DNA from: Bacteroidales bacterium
GTDB taxonomy: Bacteria > Bacteroidota > Bacteroidia > Bacteroidales > UBA932
Length of the DNA stretch: 37,183 nt
NCBI GenBank assembly: GCA_017934185.1
Contig: JAGBJY010000036.1
Span: 1 to 37,183, forward strand
Direction of reading: 5' to 3'
The position numbers and the translations under genes are program-made. Positions 25,899 to 35,488 of the stretch are shown one piece after another (the first letter of the stretch is position 1; each line of letters begins with the position of its first letter). Under the pieces are notes generated by a model. The model had not been told where the DNA came from, made no database searches, and saw nothing but the letters and a program-made list of their open reading frames with translations.

Positions 25899-27139
25899 CG
25901 GATGCTCACTTTTCGGATAAGGCAGTTCTGCGAATCGCAGATATACAGGGTATTCTCATCGTACACCAGAACGCCGTCCACTTCATTGAACTTGGCATTC
26001 AAGCCTTTTCCGTCGGCATAACCTTTGGTGCCGCCCAGGATGGTTTCCACGGTACCCTTGGTATAATCACCGTTTTCGTCCGGCGTGAGTTTGCGCACGC
26101 AGTGGTAGGCGGCATCGCCAACATAAATGGTTCCGTCCGGAGCAATGTCAAAGCCCTGACAGGAGCGTACGGTGGCCTTCAGGGGATCTCCTTCGCCATC
26201 ATTCCTCTCGTCGGTCTTCTCTCCGGTACCCATGATGACGGTTTGCGTGCCGTCGGGAGCAACCGACACCAGCACGAAACCATTCCACAACGCCGCAATC
26301 AGGTTGCCCTTGGGATCAAAGCCGATGAAAGAGGGTCCGCCAGTTTCAAATTTGGCATATTCGCTCTTCTCCATGGTCCCGGCGGCAAATTTGTACACAA
26401 TCTGCGCATTCCGGCAGGGGACATAGATATTGCCATCGTCGTCAATGGCCACGTTCATGGGATTGTTCAAGCCGGTGGCCATCACGTCGTTTTTCTTGGT
26501 GGCGGGATTGAAACGGTAGAGCTTTCCTTTAGCCTTGTCATTGTACCAGTAATTTCCCTGCGCGTCAAAACAGCCTTGCCATACGGCAGCTCCGCTTTCC
26601 TCAACGGCGGCTTCGCTGGTCACGCTCATGTCAGGAGCGATGTGACGGATTTTATTGCCGCCACGGTCTGTAAACCACAGCGTACCGTCGGCCGCCTTGT
26701 TGATTCCTGTGGGCATATAAGTGGCGGCACCGGTACCCACACCGTCAATACACTTACGCACACCCTGTTGTCCCACAATTGTAGACACCAGGTATTCATG
26801 GTCGGGAATCTTCAGATAATTGAACTGGACTCCTTCGGCCTTCCCTGAAGGGGCCTCCACCATAAAGGTGTACAGGCCCGGCTCATGTTCGGGCAAAATA
26901 ACCAGAAGGCGGTTGGTATAGGCTTCCAGCACCCTGGCACGCTCTCCGCCCACCGTGACTACATTCTCTGAGGGATCGGTGGAAAAGTTGTTTCCCAGCA
27001 GGGTTACCAAATCTCCGGGATACCCGTTCTTGGGGTCTACCGACACCAGGCGGACATCCGTTACGCGCGCCACGTATTTATTCTGCTGGCAGGAAGCCAG
27101 CGAAAGCAGTGGAAGCAGAATATATAGAATCTTTTTCAT
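25895..27139 (-). CDS. TIG-domain and NHL-propeller lipoprotein
   Basis: The 414-residue lipoprotein (lipobox SLASC, C17) has one IPT/TIG immunoglobulin-like domain at about 28-110 (VSVDPKNGYPGDLVTLLGNNF is its start). An NHL-type beta-propeller of about 290 residues follows (INKAADGTLWFTDRGGNKIRHI, VAIDDDGNIYVPCRN, FDIAPDGTIYVGDAAYHCVRKL). Such proteins lack known catalytic residues and usually bind ligands at the cell surface. It lies 3 bases after the larger TIG-NHL gene and overlaps the next EEP gene by 4 bases. By position after SusD it may act as a surface glycan-binding protein, which is an inference. Confidence 0.85.
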   Translation of the reverse strand: MKKILYILLPLLSLASCQQNKYVARVTDVRLVSVDPKNGYPGDLVTLLGNNFSTDPSENVVTVGGERARVLEAYTNRLLVILPEHEPGLYTFMVEAPSGKAEGVQFNYLKIPDHEYLVSTIVGQQGVRKCIDGVGTGAATYMPTGINKAADGTLWFTDRGGNKIRHIAPDMSVTSEAAVEESGAAVWQGCFDAQGNYWYNDKAKGKLYRFNPATKKNDVMATGLNNPMNVAIDDDGNIYVPCRNAQIVYKFAAGTMEKSEYAKFETGGPSFIGFDPKGNLIAALWNGFVLVSVAPDGTQTVIMGTGEKTDERNDGEGDPLKATVRSCQGFDIAPDGTIYVGDAAYHCVRKLTPDENGDYTKGTVETILGGTKGYADGKGLNAKFNEVDGVLVYDENTLYICDSQNCLIRKVSIR

Positions 27140-27142
27140 GGC

Positions 27143-28933
27143 TTAGTCAATGAGGATTTCACGAATGAGGTAGGCATTGTACTCGGTGACAATCAAGCGT
27201 TTGCCGCTGGGATCCATCCGGATTTCACCGGGCGAATTGAAGCTGGCCTCCAGGCCGGCGCCATCGGTTTTTCCACTCTTACCGGAGGTGCCGGCTATAG
27301 TGCTCACCACGGCATCTTCATAGCCATTCTCACCGCGGGTGATAAGCTTGATAATCTTAAAGGAATCATCGGCCACATAAATATTGCCATCCTTGTCGAG
27401 GGTCATACCGAAGAGGTTGGATCCGAATTTTGCCGTGAGCGGTTTGCCGGGATCACCGGGATCATTGGCCTTTCCTGCACGGATACCGGCAATCACGAAC
27501 TGGGTGCCGTCCGGCTTCACGCCGATTACCTGGCAGCCGTTGGTGGTGACAATCAGATTGCCCTCCGGATCAAACTCCATGGCCAGCGGCCCATCGGCAA
27601 AGGTAGTGAATGTTTCCAAGGTGGACAGGTCGTCCCCCGTTGCCTTGAAAATAGTCTTGGAACCGTCGCGGACCAGCACGTAGGCATTGCCTGCGGCATC
27701 AAAGGCTACATCCATCGGCGAGGTGCCGGTGAAGGTAGCCGTAAGCACTTCGGCAACGTCAGTCTTGTAATTATAACGGATAATCTTGTCGTTACCCTTA
27801 CTGGCATAATAGAACCAGTCTCCGTGCATGGCACCTCGCCAACCTGCGTTGGAAATGGACTTGGTGGCCGTGCTGGAGGTTACGTCCCAGGTACTCATGT
27901 CCATGAAACGCATGCAATTGTTGCCATTGTCCAGGATGGCCAGGCGCCCGTCCGGCAGGAAGGCTACACCGCGGGGCTGACGGAACTTGGCCACGGTGGG
28001 GCCACCATCAACAAGGGTCGTGGCATCGGCCGCACGACCGGCCGAACCGGACATGGTTTTCACCGTATAGGTATGCGATTTGGCCACATACATGAAGGCC
28101 GGTCCCTCGAAGGTCTTGTCGCCTACGGTTACAACCACAGGATAGGAACCGCGGGGATTCTCGGGAATCTTTACGGACAGCTTGGTAGTGGTAGCAGAGA
28201 GCACCTCGGCCTGGACGCCATTCAGGGTAACCGTGTTCTCAGAGGGGACCCCACTGAAACAAATGCCGTCCAGCACCACAATGTCTCCCTCCGAACCGCT
28301 GTTGGGTGTTACACTGAATACAGTCAGTTCGGGTTTCTTGTTATAGGTAAACATCGGACCTGTCACCGTTTCTCCTTCCACAGTGACCTCAAAAGGATAC
28401 TGCCCTTCCGGATTGTCCGGCAGAACAACCACCAGCCTGCTGTCATTGGCAGAAACTATCTCTGCCGCCAGACCGTTGATGCTTACACTGTTGCGTTCCT
28501 TCTTATTGGAGAAAAGCTGGCCGCTGATGGTAATCTGATCCCCTTCTATGCCCGAAGTGGGGCTGTAGGAGAAAACGGCCAGTTTCTCCTGCTCTACCGG
28601 TTCGGCATAACGGAAGGAAAGCCCCTCCAGCACAACGCCCCCGGTATTGACATTCACAACAGCAGTACCCAGCTCATGTTCGGGCATCAGGATATAAATC
28701 CGGTCGTTCGTAACCGATTTCACCGATGCTTGAACGCCGTCCACCGCAACGGTGAGGGGTTCGGTAAACCCATACCCAGAAATCACGGCTTCCGTGCCCG
28801 GATATCCCGCTTTAGGTATCAGAGAGAGCACCTTAGGCTTCGGGGCACTGGGAGTAACGGGCTCTTGATGGCAGGAAGCAGCCACAAGCAGGGCCGATGC
28901 CGCCAATACACTATATATAACAAACTTTTTCAT
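27143..28933 (-). CDS. lipoprotein with three TIG domains and an NHL propeller
   Basis: The product has 596 residues from the ATG at 28933; an upstream in-frame start at 28963 would hide the lipoprotein signal (lipobox VAASC, C21). Three IPT/TIG domains follow in tandem (about 32-118, 119-207, 208-290), each opening with a PxxG pattern such as LIPKAGYPGTEAVISGYGF. The C-terminal half is an NHL propeller with MDVAFDAAGNAYVLVRDGSK, MEFDPEGNLIVTTNGCQ and KDGNIYVADDSFKIIKL. Two of these units closely match the propeller of the frameshifted gene (the TNGCQ unit and the VAFDA unit), so they are relatives. It starts 2 bases after the phosphodiester glycosidase gene. The role is probably surface binding and presentation of substrate. 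Confidence 0.87.
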   Translation of the reverse strand: MKKFVIYSVLAASALLVAASCHQEPVTPSAPKPKVLSLIPKAGYPGTEAVISGYGFTEPLTVAVDGVQASVKSVTNDRIYILMPEHELGTAVVNVNTGGVVLEGLSFRYAEPVEQEKLAVFSYSPTSGIEGDQITISGQLFSNKKERNSVSINGLAAEIVSANDSRLVVVLPDNPEGQYPFEVTVEGETVTGPMFTYNKKPELTVFSVTPNSGSEGDIVVLDGICFSGVPSENTVTLNGVQAEVLSATTTKLSVKIPENPRGSYPVVVTVGDKTFEGPAFMYVAKSHTYTVKTMSGSAGRAADATTLVDGGPTVAKFRQPRGVAFLPDGRLAILDNGNNCMRFMDMSTWDVTSSTATKSISNAGWRGAMHGDWFYYASKGNDKIIRYNYKTDVAEVLTATFTGTSPMDVAFDAAGNAYVLVRDGSKTIFKATGDDLSTLETFTTFADGPLAMEFDPEGNLIVTTNGCQVIGVKPDGTQFVIAGIRAGKANDPGDPGKPLTAKFGSNLFGMTLDKDGNIYVADDSFKIIKLITRGENGYEDAVVSTIAGTSGKSGKTDGAGLEASFNSPGEIRMDPSGKRLIVTEYNAYLIREILID

Positions 28934-28935
28934 AT

Positions 28936-29886
28936 CTAGGGTTCGTTGACAGTTACCATCCACGTATTCACGACAGGCCGCTGAGCACCGTCAGAAGCAC
29001 GGTTGCGCAGCTGATAGATATCGGCCGACGGATGCCGGATAACCAGTTGCGCGCTGCCGCCACCGTCCAGATTGGAGGCCCAGCTGCACCCCAGGCTTTT
29101 CATAATCTCACCCATCTCCCAATAAAGCATACCGTCCGACCACAGGGGCTGACGCCCGTCCACAATCATGAAATACACAGTATTTCCATCCTCAGAATAA
29201 CCCACCACATTGCGCGGGTGCCTGTTGGTGGAATAGCCGGAGAAATCACCGGGCACTTCGCCGTTCTGCAGGACAATGACACCGCTGCCGGTGACATCCC
29301 TCAGGTCCGGAGCAAGGACGCGGTAGGTTACCGTATCCCTGATGACCGGTTTTCCGTCAAAGTCCAAACCGAAGAAACTGATGGCCTGGTCTGTGAGCGT
29401 AGAGGAATAGACAAAGCTGTCCTTGAGCACCCGGCCGTTCCGGTGGATGGGCCCTCTGATTTTTCCGTTGGAAGTATCCCAGAAGTCGGCATTCACTACA
29501 GCTACCACCCTTTGACCGGGCTTGTCCACATATTCAATCATGTCGGAGGGGGTCTGCCGGCTGCCTATCACATAAGAATCCAGGTCATAGGGCATACCCA
29601 CTTTCATTTTCACTCCGGGCTCGGCCAGGTTGACCCGCAGGATGAACACATGCTCTACTTTGGCAAGGGATGTCTGAAGATGGATATCGGTTTCATCCAC
29701 ACCATTGGCAATGACAAATGTGGTATCGGCATATACATGCCCAACCGATGCGGCTGTAGCCACCTTCTTTCCCAATTCCGTTCTGGGAACATAGTCGGTA
29801 TCCGGAATGTCCTGCGGTCCGGCAGGAAGTTTCTTACAGGCAATGAGGCCTGTGAAGAACAACGCGAGATATAAATATCTTTTCAT
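28936..29886 (-). CDS. phosphodiester glycosidase (NAGPA/DUF2233) lipoprotein
   Basis: The 316-residue lipoprotein (lipobox LIAC, C17) matches the family of the human uncovering enzyme, which removes GlcNAc from a GlcNAc-1-phospho-6-mannose diester; bacterial members share the fold. Conserved-looking blocks are VVNADFWD (131-137), NRHPRNVVGY with R225, VDGRQPLWSDGM with D243 and R245, NLDGGGSAQLV (272-282) and RPVVNTW (303-309). The catalytic domain therefore appears whole. It follows SusD by 4 bases with a GGAGGA ribosome-binding site and precedes the TIG-NHL gene by 2 bases. It is the strongest pointer to a phosphodiester-containing substrate for this locus. The exact sugar-phosphate bond is not known. 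Confidence 0.9.
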   Translation of the reverse strand: MKRYLYLALFFTGLIACKKLPAGPQDIPDTDYVPRTELGKKVATAASVGHVYADTTFVIANGVDETDIHLQTSLAKVEHVFILRVNLAEPGVKMKVGMPYDLDSYVIGSRQTPSDMIEYVDKPGQRVVAVVNADFWDTSNGKIRGPIHRNGRVLKDSFVYSSTLTDQAISFFGLDFDGKPVIRDTVTYRVLAPDLRDVTGSGVIVLQNGEVPGDFSGYSTNRHPRNVVGYSEDGNTVYFMIVDGRQPLWSDGMLYWEMGEIMKSLGCSWASNLDGGGSAQLVIRHPSADIYQLRNRASDGAQRPVVNTWMVTVNEP

Positions 29887-29890
29887 AGGG

Positions 29891-31195
29891 CTATTCCTCC
29901 GTATCTTGGGTTGTAGCAGTCCAGAGCGGGTGCTGTTTCAACAATTTGTTCAGGGTAAGCTCACGGGAAGGGATGGGCTGCACCGTGTATTTTGCGTCCA
30001 CGCCCACCGTCTGTTCGTATTTTCCGGTACGGACAAGGTCAAACCAGCGGAAGCCCTCACCGAACAGTTCCAGGCGGCGCTCATTGAGCACGGCATCCAA
30101 AAACGCTTCCTCCGTGGCAGGATGGACATCAGGAAGGCCGCGGAAACGGCGAAGCTCATTCAGCCGGTCAATACCCAGGGCCAGCCCCTTGCTTTCCGCG
30201 CTGATGAGATACATCTCGGCAAGCCTGGTAATGTAGATGGGATCATGGCCGGCGTCCCCCATACAATACTTGTTCACAACATTGTTGCTTCCCTGGATAT
30301 CCACAGAAACGTTGCGGCGCTTGTCAATATGTTCAAACATATCCATGGCCGCCTGGGTAGGACAGAAAGTATAACTGCCGCCCACCGGAGATTCTTTCGT
30401 ATAATAGTAGGAGCCGATATTATAGCTCCCTTCCTCCAGCAGGTTGGCAAAAGTGAAGATTTCTTCCCGGTTGGCAACGCCACGGAAAATCTCAGAGAAA
30501 TCGGCCAGGGCAAAACGTCCGCAAGTAATCAGTTCTTCGGCCAGTTGAGCCGCCTCTGCCTTTTTCCCCATGGCAAGATATGTACGGGCCAGAAGAGCCT
30601 TTGCGGCATCCTTGGACACGTAATTCTTGGTGGTAAAATCGGGAGCCAGCTCGACGGCAGTCTTAAACTCAGACTCGACGAACTTCCATGCGTCCGCCTC
30701 GGGCGTCTGCTCAATGTCCTCAGAAATAATCTTATCTACAATGGGCACATTTCTCCAACGGGCCACGATATTGTAATAGTACAGTCCGCGGAAGAAATGG
30801 CCGGTTCCCAGCATCTCATTCTTTTTCACCGAATCGGGCAGTTTCTCCACAGAGAGAATAAAATTGTTAATCTGATACATGCCGGCATAGTACCCATTCC
30901 ACGGACCGCTTACCATGGAATTGTCGGGGCCGATGGCACCCTGTACAACCAGTGCGGGCGTGTTGGTGGAAGTGGCACCGGGACGGATAAGGTCTCCGCC
31001 GATAATGTCAAACATGGCCCAGCCATTGAAAGTAGGCTTATACTGGGCGATATTGTACACACCTACCATAAGCATTTCTGCATCGTCCTCCGTAAGATTG
31101 TCACTGGAGACTGCGTTATGCGGATATTGGTCCAGGAATTTTCCACAGGAGACCAAGGCCACTACAGCAACTATTATAAAAATGTATTTTTTCAT
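29891..31195 (-). CDS. SusD/RagB-family nutrient-binding lipoprotein
   Basis: SusD-type proteins form the lid over the SusC pore and bind the glycan at the cell surface. This lipoprotein (lipobox ALVSC, C17) has 434 residues, which is on the short side for the family (often about 500-600). Typical features are CGKFLDQYPHNAVSSDNL after the lipidation site, a tetratricopeptide-like helical region (KDAAKALLARTYLAMGKKAEAAQLAEEL) and the C-terminal LNERRLELFGEGFRWFDLVR, the standard SusD ending block. It starts 5 bases after the SusC stop. The shorter length may mean fewer loops around the ligand site. Confidence 0.95.
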   Translation of the reverse strand: MKKYIFIIVAVVALVSCGKFLDQYPHNAVSSDNLTEDDAEMLMVGVYNIAQYKPTFNGWAMFDIIGGDLIRPGATSTNTPALVVQGAIGPDNSMVSGPWNGYYAGMYQINNFILSVEKLPDSVKKNEMLGTGHFFRGLYYYNIVARWRNVPIVDKIISEDIEQTPEADAWKFVESEFKTAVELAPDFTTKNYVSKDAAKALLARTYLAMGKKAEAAQLAEELITCGRFALADFSEIFRGVANREEIFTFANLLEEGSYNIGSYYYTKESPVGGSYTFCPTQAAMDMFEHIDKRRNVSVDIQGSNNVVNKYCMGDAGHDPIYITRLAEMYLISAESKGLALGIDRLNELRRFRGLPDVHPATEEAFLDAVLNERRLELFGEGFRWFDLVRTGKYEQTVGVDAKYTVQPIPSRELTLNKLLKQHPLWTATTQDTEE

Positions 31196-31200
31196 AACGC

Positions 31201-34200
31201 TCAGAATTTAAGATTGATACCGAACGTAAAGGAACGCGGCTGGGGAATCCACATGCAGTCAAGACCCATCTTAGTGGCATTCAGGGAGGTGTTCACTTCC
31301 GGATCCAGGAAACGGAAGGGAGAGAGGAGCCATACATTGTCGCCCTGCACGTAGATGCGAAGCTTATCCACACCGATGCGCTTGGTCAGATTCTTGGGCA
31401 GGGTATACCCCAACGAGACACTTCTCAGACGCAGATAAGACGCATCGTGCAGGAAACGGGTATTCTTGAACATGGTGGAATTCCAGGTATATCCATAGAT
31501 GGCGCGGGGCGTAGTGTTGGTGGTGCCGGGACCTGTCCAGCGCGCCAGCGCTTCCGACTCCTGGGCAGGCCAGTTTCCGTTACCCAGACGAAGACCGCCC
31601 GTCCAGTACTCATACAACTTTGAGCCATAGGAGAAGGTAAAGAAGACGTTGAAATCCAAGCCTTTGTACGTAAAAGAGTTATTGAAACCGCCTGTAAACT
31701 TGGGATTGGGCGAGCCCACGAACTGACTGTCATAGGCCGAGTTGATGTCTCCGTCAGGCTCTCCGTTAGGACCCGAGACATCTTCATAGATAACGTCACC
31801 GGCGCGGACCCCGTAATTCTCATACAGATACGTGGGGACCTCTTCGTCACTCTGGTAAATGCCCAGCATCTTGATCATATAGAAACTGCCCACTTCCTCT
31901 CCCACTTTCAAGGCATGATAGTCGTCGGTTCTGAGAATTTCATCTTCACCAATCAGCGATGTGAGCTTGTTCCGGACAAAAGAGATATTGAAGTCGCCTT
32001 TCCAATGAAAATCGTGTTTCCCGAGATTCCCGCCTACGGCAAATTCAAGGCCCTTGTTGCGCATGGAGCCGATGTTGCAGGTATAATTGGTAAAACCGGT
32101 GGTGGCAGCAGTAGGCTTCGAGTACAGAAGGTTACGGGTGTCTTTCAAGAAAGCATCGACCGTGAAAGTGAGGGCGCCGGAGAAGAAGGAAAGGTCTGTA
32201 CCGATATCATACTGGTCGGCCTTCTCCCATTCCAATTCCCGGTTTCCCTGCGTCATAACCGCCAGGCCATTCTTGTTCATATAGTTATAACCACCATTGG
32301 CCAGGGACTGATAGGCATAAGAGCCGATGCCCCCCTGGTTACCCGTGGCACCATAACTCACACGGAGTTTGGCGTTGGTGGTTTTGAATTGCCAGAATGG
32401 CTCTTCAGACAGGTTCCAACCCAGCGAAACTGAGGGGAAGAAGCCGTAACGGTGTTCCGGTGCAAATTTGGACGAGCCGTCATATCGGGCGTTGACGGTT
32501 ACCAGATAACGGTCTTTCCAGTTAACGGTGGTTCGAAACATGAACGACTGCAGTCCCCAAGTGGAAAGGCCCGTGGTAACATCGGTAAACTCGGCGGCAA
32601 CGGAGTTGACGTCAAACGATTTGGAAGGGAATCCCTGTCCTTTCTGATAGGCCGTTGAATTGTTGTCAAGCTGGAAAGAATGTCCCAGCATGGCGCTTAG
32701 CGACAGGCCGCCGAAGGTATGGCTGTAATCCAGGATATTGTCCACCACAATGGATGTAAAGTTCTTACGGGAGTCAATCAGGACACCCACAGAATTTCCG
32801 TACATGTGGTCTGCCGTGTACTGCACGTGGTCTTCGGCCGCCATGATATCTCCGCCAAAACTGGTCTTGAAGTGTAAGTCTTTGGAGAAGTTGATGCGCG
32901 CAAAGACACTTCCATATGCACGGTAGCTTTTATTGTAAACATTCTGCTCATTGATGGCCTGCACCAGATTGTAGTGCAACAGTTCCGCGTTGATGATTGT
33001 ATAGGAACCGTCCGGTTTGAACGGTGTATCCCAGGGGCGGTGTTCCAGCCCATGGGTGAGCATGGAGGTGCCGATGCTTCCGTCCGGAACGCGGTTGGCA
33101 TTGGTATAACTGAAATTCAGGGAGGCTCCAACAGAAAGCCAGCGCCTGACATCGCTGTTGACATTGGCTTTCACCCCATACTTTTCATACAGGCTTCCAA
33201 TCCCCACACCTTCGTTCTGCTTGGCACTGGCAGACACATAGTAATTGCTGTTTTCGGAACCTCCGGATACAGAGACATTGGCGCTCCAACTTTTGGCCAC
33301 ACGGAAAACCATATCCAACCAGCTGAATTGCGGTTTACCGGGGTATGGATTCTCCAAACGGGCTATAGAGCTTCCTGTCTGCATATTATAGTTGTCAATG
33401 GCCTCATTCTGCACTTCCAGGTACAGGTCGGCATCAGCCACCTTCAGCTTGGAAAGATTTGGGAGATAACTGAGGCCGAAGTTGGCATCGGCCGAAAGTT
33501 TTGGAGCCCCTTTTGTTCCTTTCTTCGTGGTGATGATGATAACACCATTGGTACCACGGGACCCATAGATGGCCGCAGAAGCCGCATCCTTGAGCACCTG
33601 TACCGACTCTATATCGGCAGGATTGATATCCGACAAGCCGGAAAGAGACTCTCCCCCCCAGGCCCCGGTATCTCCGGAGGTATTGCTCATGGGAATTCCG
33701 TCAATTACATACAAGGGCTCGTTCCCCGCAGTGAGCGAGCCGATACCACGGATGCTTACACGGCTCTTTCCGCCGGGCGTTCCGGAGGCGGCGGTGACAT
33801 TCACACCGGGCACACGGCCCTGAAGCATGGCATCGGGGCTGAGGACCTGGCGTTCCCCTTCTTCTGCCGGCTTGTATGTGGCAATGGCGGATGTAATGTC
33901 GCGGCGCTGCATGGTACCATAACCCACCACAACAGACTCCTCCAGCAACGTTATGTCGTCCAGAAGCCGGATAGAGAGCTTGTCGGTCTGGGAGCCCAGA
34001 GGCATACGCACCTCTTTATATCCCATCATACTGATTAGCAGGACATCTCCTTTTCTGGCAGGAATGGAGAAAGAGCCATCCACGCCTGTTGTGGCCACTT
34101 CCTTACTTTCTTCCACTACCAAAACCGCCCCTATTACCGGTCCGTCTTTATCAAAGACTTTTCCGGAATAGGTTTGGGGCGTGGACTCCGTGTTTTGTTT

Positions 34201-34497
34201 TCTCACAATCAGGATCATGCGATCCTTGATGCGGGCCTCACAGGCAGTGCCTTCAAGAAGAAGGGAAAGCGCCTGTGTGAGTTTCTTGCCGCTGGGTACG
34301 GAAACGGTTTTTCCAAGATCCAGCAGGTCTTCATTGTACGCGATGGAGTATCCGCTTAGTTGCTCCACTGTCTTCAGCGCTTCGGAAAGGGTCATCCGGC
34401 TTTTGGGGAAATTGATGACCGGTTCCTCCTGCGCATACAGCAATGAAGACAAAAGCATGCTCAAAAGCATACATGTCAGCATTACAGTCTTTCTCAT
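31201..34497 (-). CDS. SusC/RagA-family TonB-linked outer-membrane transporter with STN domain
   Basis: This 1098-residue protein imports the ligand captured by SusD through a beta-barrel, powered by TonB. After the signal peptide (about 1-22) there is an STN domain (about 30-100, SEALKTVEQLSGYSIAYNED), which contacts a FecR anti-sigma factor. Then come a carboxypeptidase-regulatory-like domain (about 112-190), the SusC signature SVVVGYGTMQRRDITSA, and a plug with YVIDGIPMSN and DIESVQVLKDAASAAIYGSR. The barrel ends in FTFGINLKF. The STN domain together with fecR and the sigma gene directly upstream shows that this transporter also signals: ligand passage should release the sigma factor and induce the locus. 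It follows fecR by 16 bases. Confidence 0.96.
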   Translation of the reverse strand: MRKTVMLTCMLLSMLLSSLLYAQEEPVINFPKSRMTLSEALKTVEQLSGYSIAYNEDLLDLGKTVSVPSGKKLTQALSLLLEGTACEARIKDRMILIVRKQNTESTPQTYSGKVFDKDGPVIGAVLVVEESKEVATTGVDGSFSIPARKGDVLLISMMGYKEVRMPLGSQTDKLSIRLLDDITLLEESVVVGYGTMQRRDITSAIATYKPAEEGERQVLSPDAMLQGRVPGVNVTAASGTPGGKSRVSIRGIGSLTAGNEPLYVIDGIPMSNTSGDTGAWGGESLSGLSDINPADIESVQVLKDAASAAIYGSRGTNGVIIITTKKGTKGAPKLSADANFGLSYLPNLSKLKVADADLYLEVQNEAIDNYNMQTGSSIARLENPYPGKPQFSWLDMVFRVAKSWSANVSVSGGSENSNYYVSASAKQNEGVGIGSLYEKYGVKANVNSDVRRWLSVGASLNFSYTNANRVPDGSIGTSMLTHGLEHRPWDTPFKPDGSYTIINAELLHYNLVQAINEQNVYNKSYRAYGSVFARINFSKDLHFKTSFGGDIMAAEDHVQYTADHMYGNSVGVLIDSRKNFTSIVVDNILDYSHTFGGLSLSAMLGHSFQLDNNSTAYQKGQGFPSKSFDVNSVAAEFTDVTTGLSTWGLQSFMFRTTVNWKDRYLVTVNARYDGSSKFAPEHRYGFFPSVSLGWNLSEEPFWQFKTTNAKLRVSYGATGNQGGIGSYAYQSLANGGYNYMNKNGLAVMTQGNRELEWEKADQYDIGTDLSFFSGALTFTVDAFLKDTRNLLYSKPTAATTGFTNYTCNIGSMRNKGLEFAVGGNLGKHDFHWKGDFNISFVRNKLTSLIGEDEILRTDDYHALKVGEEVGSFYMIKMLGIYQSDEEVPTYLYENYGVRAGDVIYEDVSGPNGEPDGDINSAYDSQFVGSPNPKFTGGFNNSFTYKGLDFNVFFTFSYGSKLYEYWTGGLRLGNGNWPAQESEALARWTGPGTTNTTPRAIYGYTWNSTMFKNTRFLHDASYLRLRSVSLGYTLPKNLTKRIGVDKLRIYVQGDNVWLLSPFRFLDPEVNTSLNATKMGLDCMWIPQPRSFTFGINLKF

Positions 34498-34513
34498 AGA
34501 GATTGTTTATTAT

Positions 34514-35422
34514 TTATTTTATGTAGATTACATTATTTTGGGAACGGGTATACCGCATGGAGGGCACTACGGAGCAAATGGCATCCAGAAGTTCATCTAC
34601 GGTTTCACCATGAATAAACCGGGCACTGATCTTTGCATTGTCATATTTGTCGGTAGTTAAAAACACCTCCACCCCATAACGGCGTTGAATTACCCGAATA
34701 ATATCATGGATGGATTCTGAACGGAAACAAAGGTTTCCCCCTTCCCAGGACATGGTTTCTGCCGAATTGGAATTACCACTGACTATAGCACCCGTGGCGC
34801 GCTCAAAACTGAAAAACTGCTCCGGCTGAAGCTCCACCAGTCTTTCGGGGGATGTTTTGGGCCATGCGGCTATGGCTCCCCGGTTGAGGGTGGCCGTAAC
34901 CAAAGGATCATCATAATAGGCTTTAACGTCAAAACGGGTTCCGTGAACACGGACAGTAATATCTGACGTCTCCACATAGAAAGGTTGCTCATCAGAAGCT
35001 GTTACGTCAAAGATGCCTTCGCCTGACAGGAAAACTTTTCTTTCGCCGGTAAACCTGTCCGGGAAAATCAATACCGACTGAGCGTTCAGAATAACGCGGG
35101 ACTGGTCTGGAAGAATGACTTCGGCGGTTTCCCCACACGAAGTGGAGCGCTGTACATAATTTACAGCCACCTGTTGTTCCGGCAAGGTCTTGTGTGCATA
35201 TCTTACAGAAAGATACGGAACAAGAATCAGGGTACATACCGCTGCAACTGTCATTACAGTGCGCAGCAGGAAGGATTTTCTTCTCCTGCGCTCTTTGTCA
35301 AGGTAATCCTCCAGCGCCCGTGAGCGCATCATGACTTCCTCAAAAGCCCGGTCAATTTCCTCTTGGGAGATGGCGGAACCATCAATATGATCCCATCCGG
35401 GAAAATTAGTGTAATTAATCAT
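34514..35422 (-). CDS. FecR-type anti-sigma factor
   Basis: FecR proteins span the inner membrane and hold the ECF sigma factor until the outer-membrane transporter signals. The 302-residue product has a cytoplasmic N-terminal part (about 1-50, ending in the basic run RRRRK), one transmembrane helix (about 51-72), a FecR domain (about 90-200, with VILPDQSRVILNAQSVLIF and VRVHGTRFDVKAYYDD) and a C-terminal domain of the DUF4974 type (about 220-302). The start at 35422 gives the full N-terminal segment. Its start codon lies in the loop of a perfect 11-bp inverted repeat, and a strong terminator separates it from the sigma gene, so its expression may be controlled independently. Confidence 0.93.
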   Translation of the reverse strand: MINYTNFPGWDHIDGSAISQEEIDRAFEEVMMRSRALEDYLDKERRRRKSFLLRTVMTVAAVCTLILVPYLSVRYAHKTLPEQQVAVNYVQRSTSCGETAEVILPDQSRVILNAQSVLIFPDRFTGERKVFLSGEGIFDVTASDEQPFYVETSDITVRVHGTRFDVKAYYDDPLVTATLNRGAIAAWPKTSPERLVELQPEQFFSFERATGAIVSGNSNSAETMSWEGGNLCFRSESIHDIIRVIQRRYGVEVFLTTDKYDNAKISARFIHGETVDELLDAICSVVPSMRYTRSQNNVIYIK

Positions 35423-35444
35423 GCGAAAAGCTTTTACACTAATT
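35404..35444 (-). repeat. 11-bp inverted repeat around the fecR start codon
   Basis: AATTAGTGTAA (35404-35414) and TTACACTAATT (35434-35444) are perfect complements separated by 19 bases that include the fecR start codon (35420-35422). In the mRNA this would form a stem-loop with AUG in the loop; as DNA it could be an operator. The spacer also holds part of the palindrome AAAAGCTTTT (35426-35435). Confidence 0.7.
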
Positions 35445-35449
35445 AGACG

Positions 35450-35470
35450 AAAAAAGGGGGCCTTGCCCCC
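35450..35470 (-). terminator. terminator between the sigma factor gene and fecR
   Basis: On the minus strand GGGGGC pairs with GCCCCC around AAG, followed by six T: a near-ideal intrinsic terminator 18 bases after the sigma gene stop codon. Confidence 0.93.
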
Positions 35471-35488
35471 AAGAGAAAAACAAAAATT

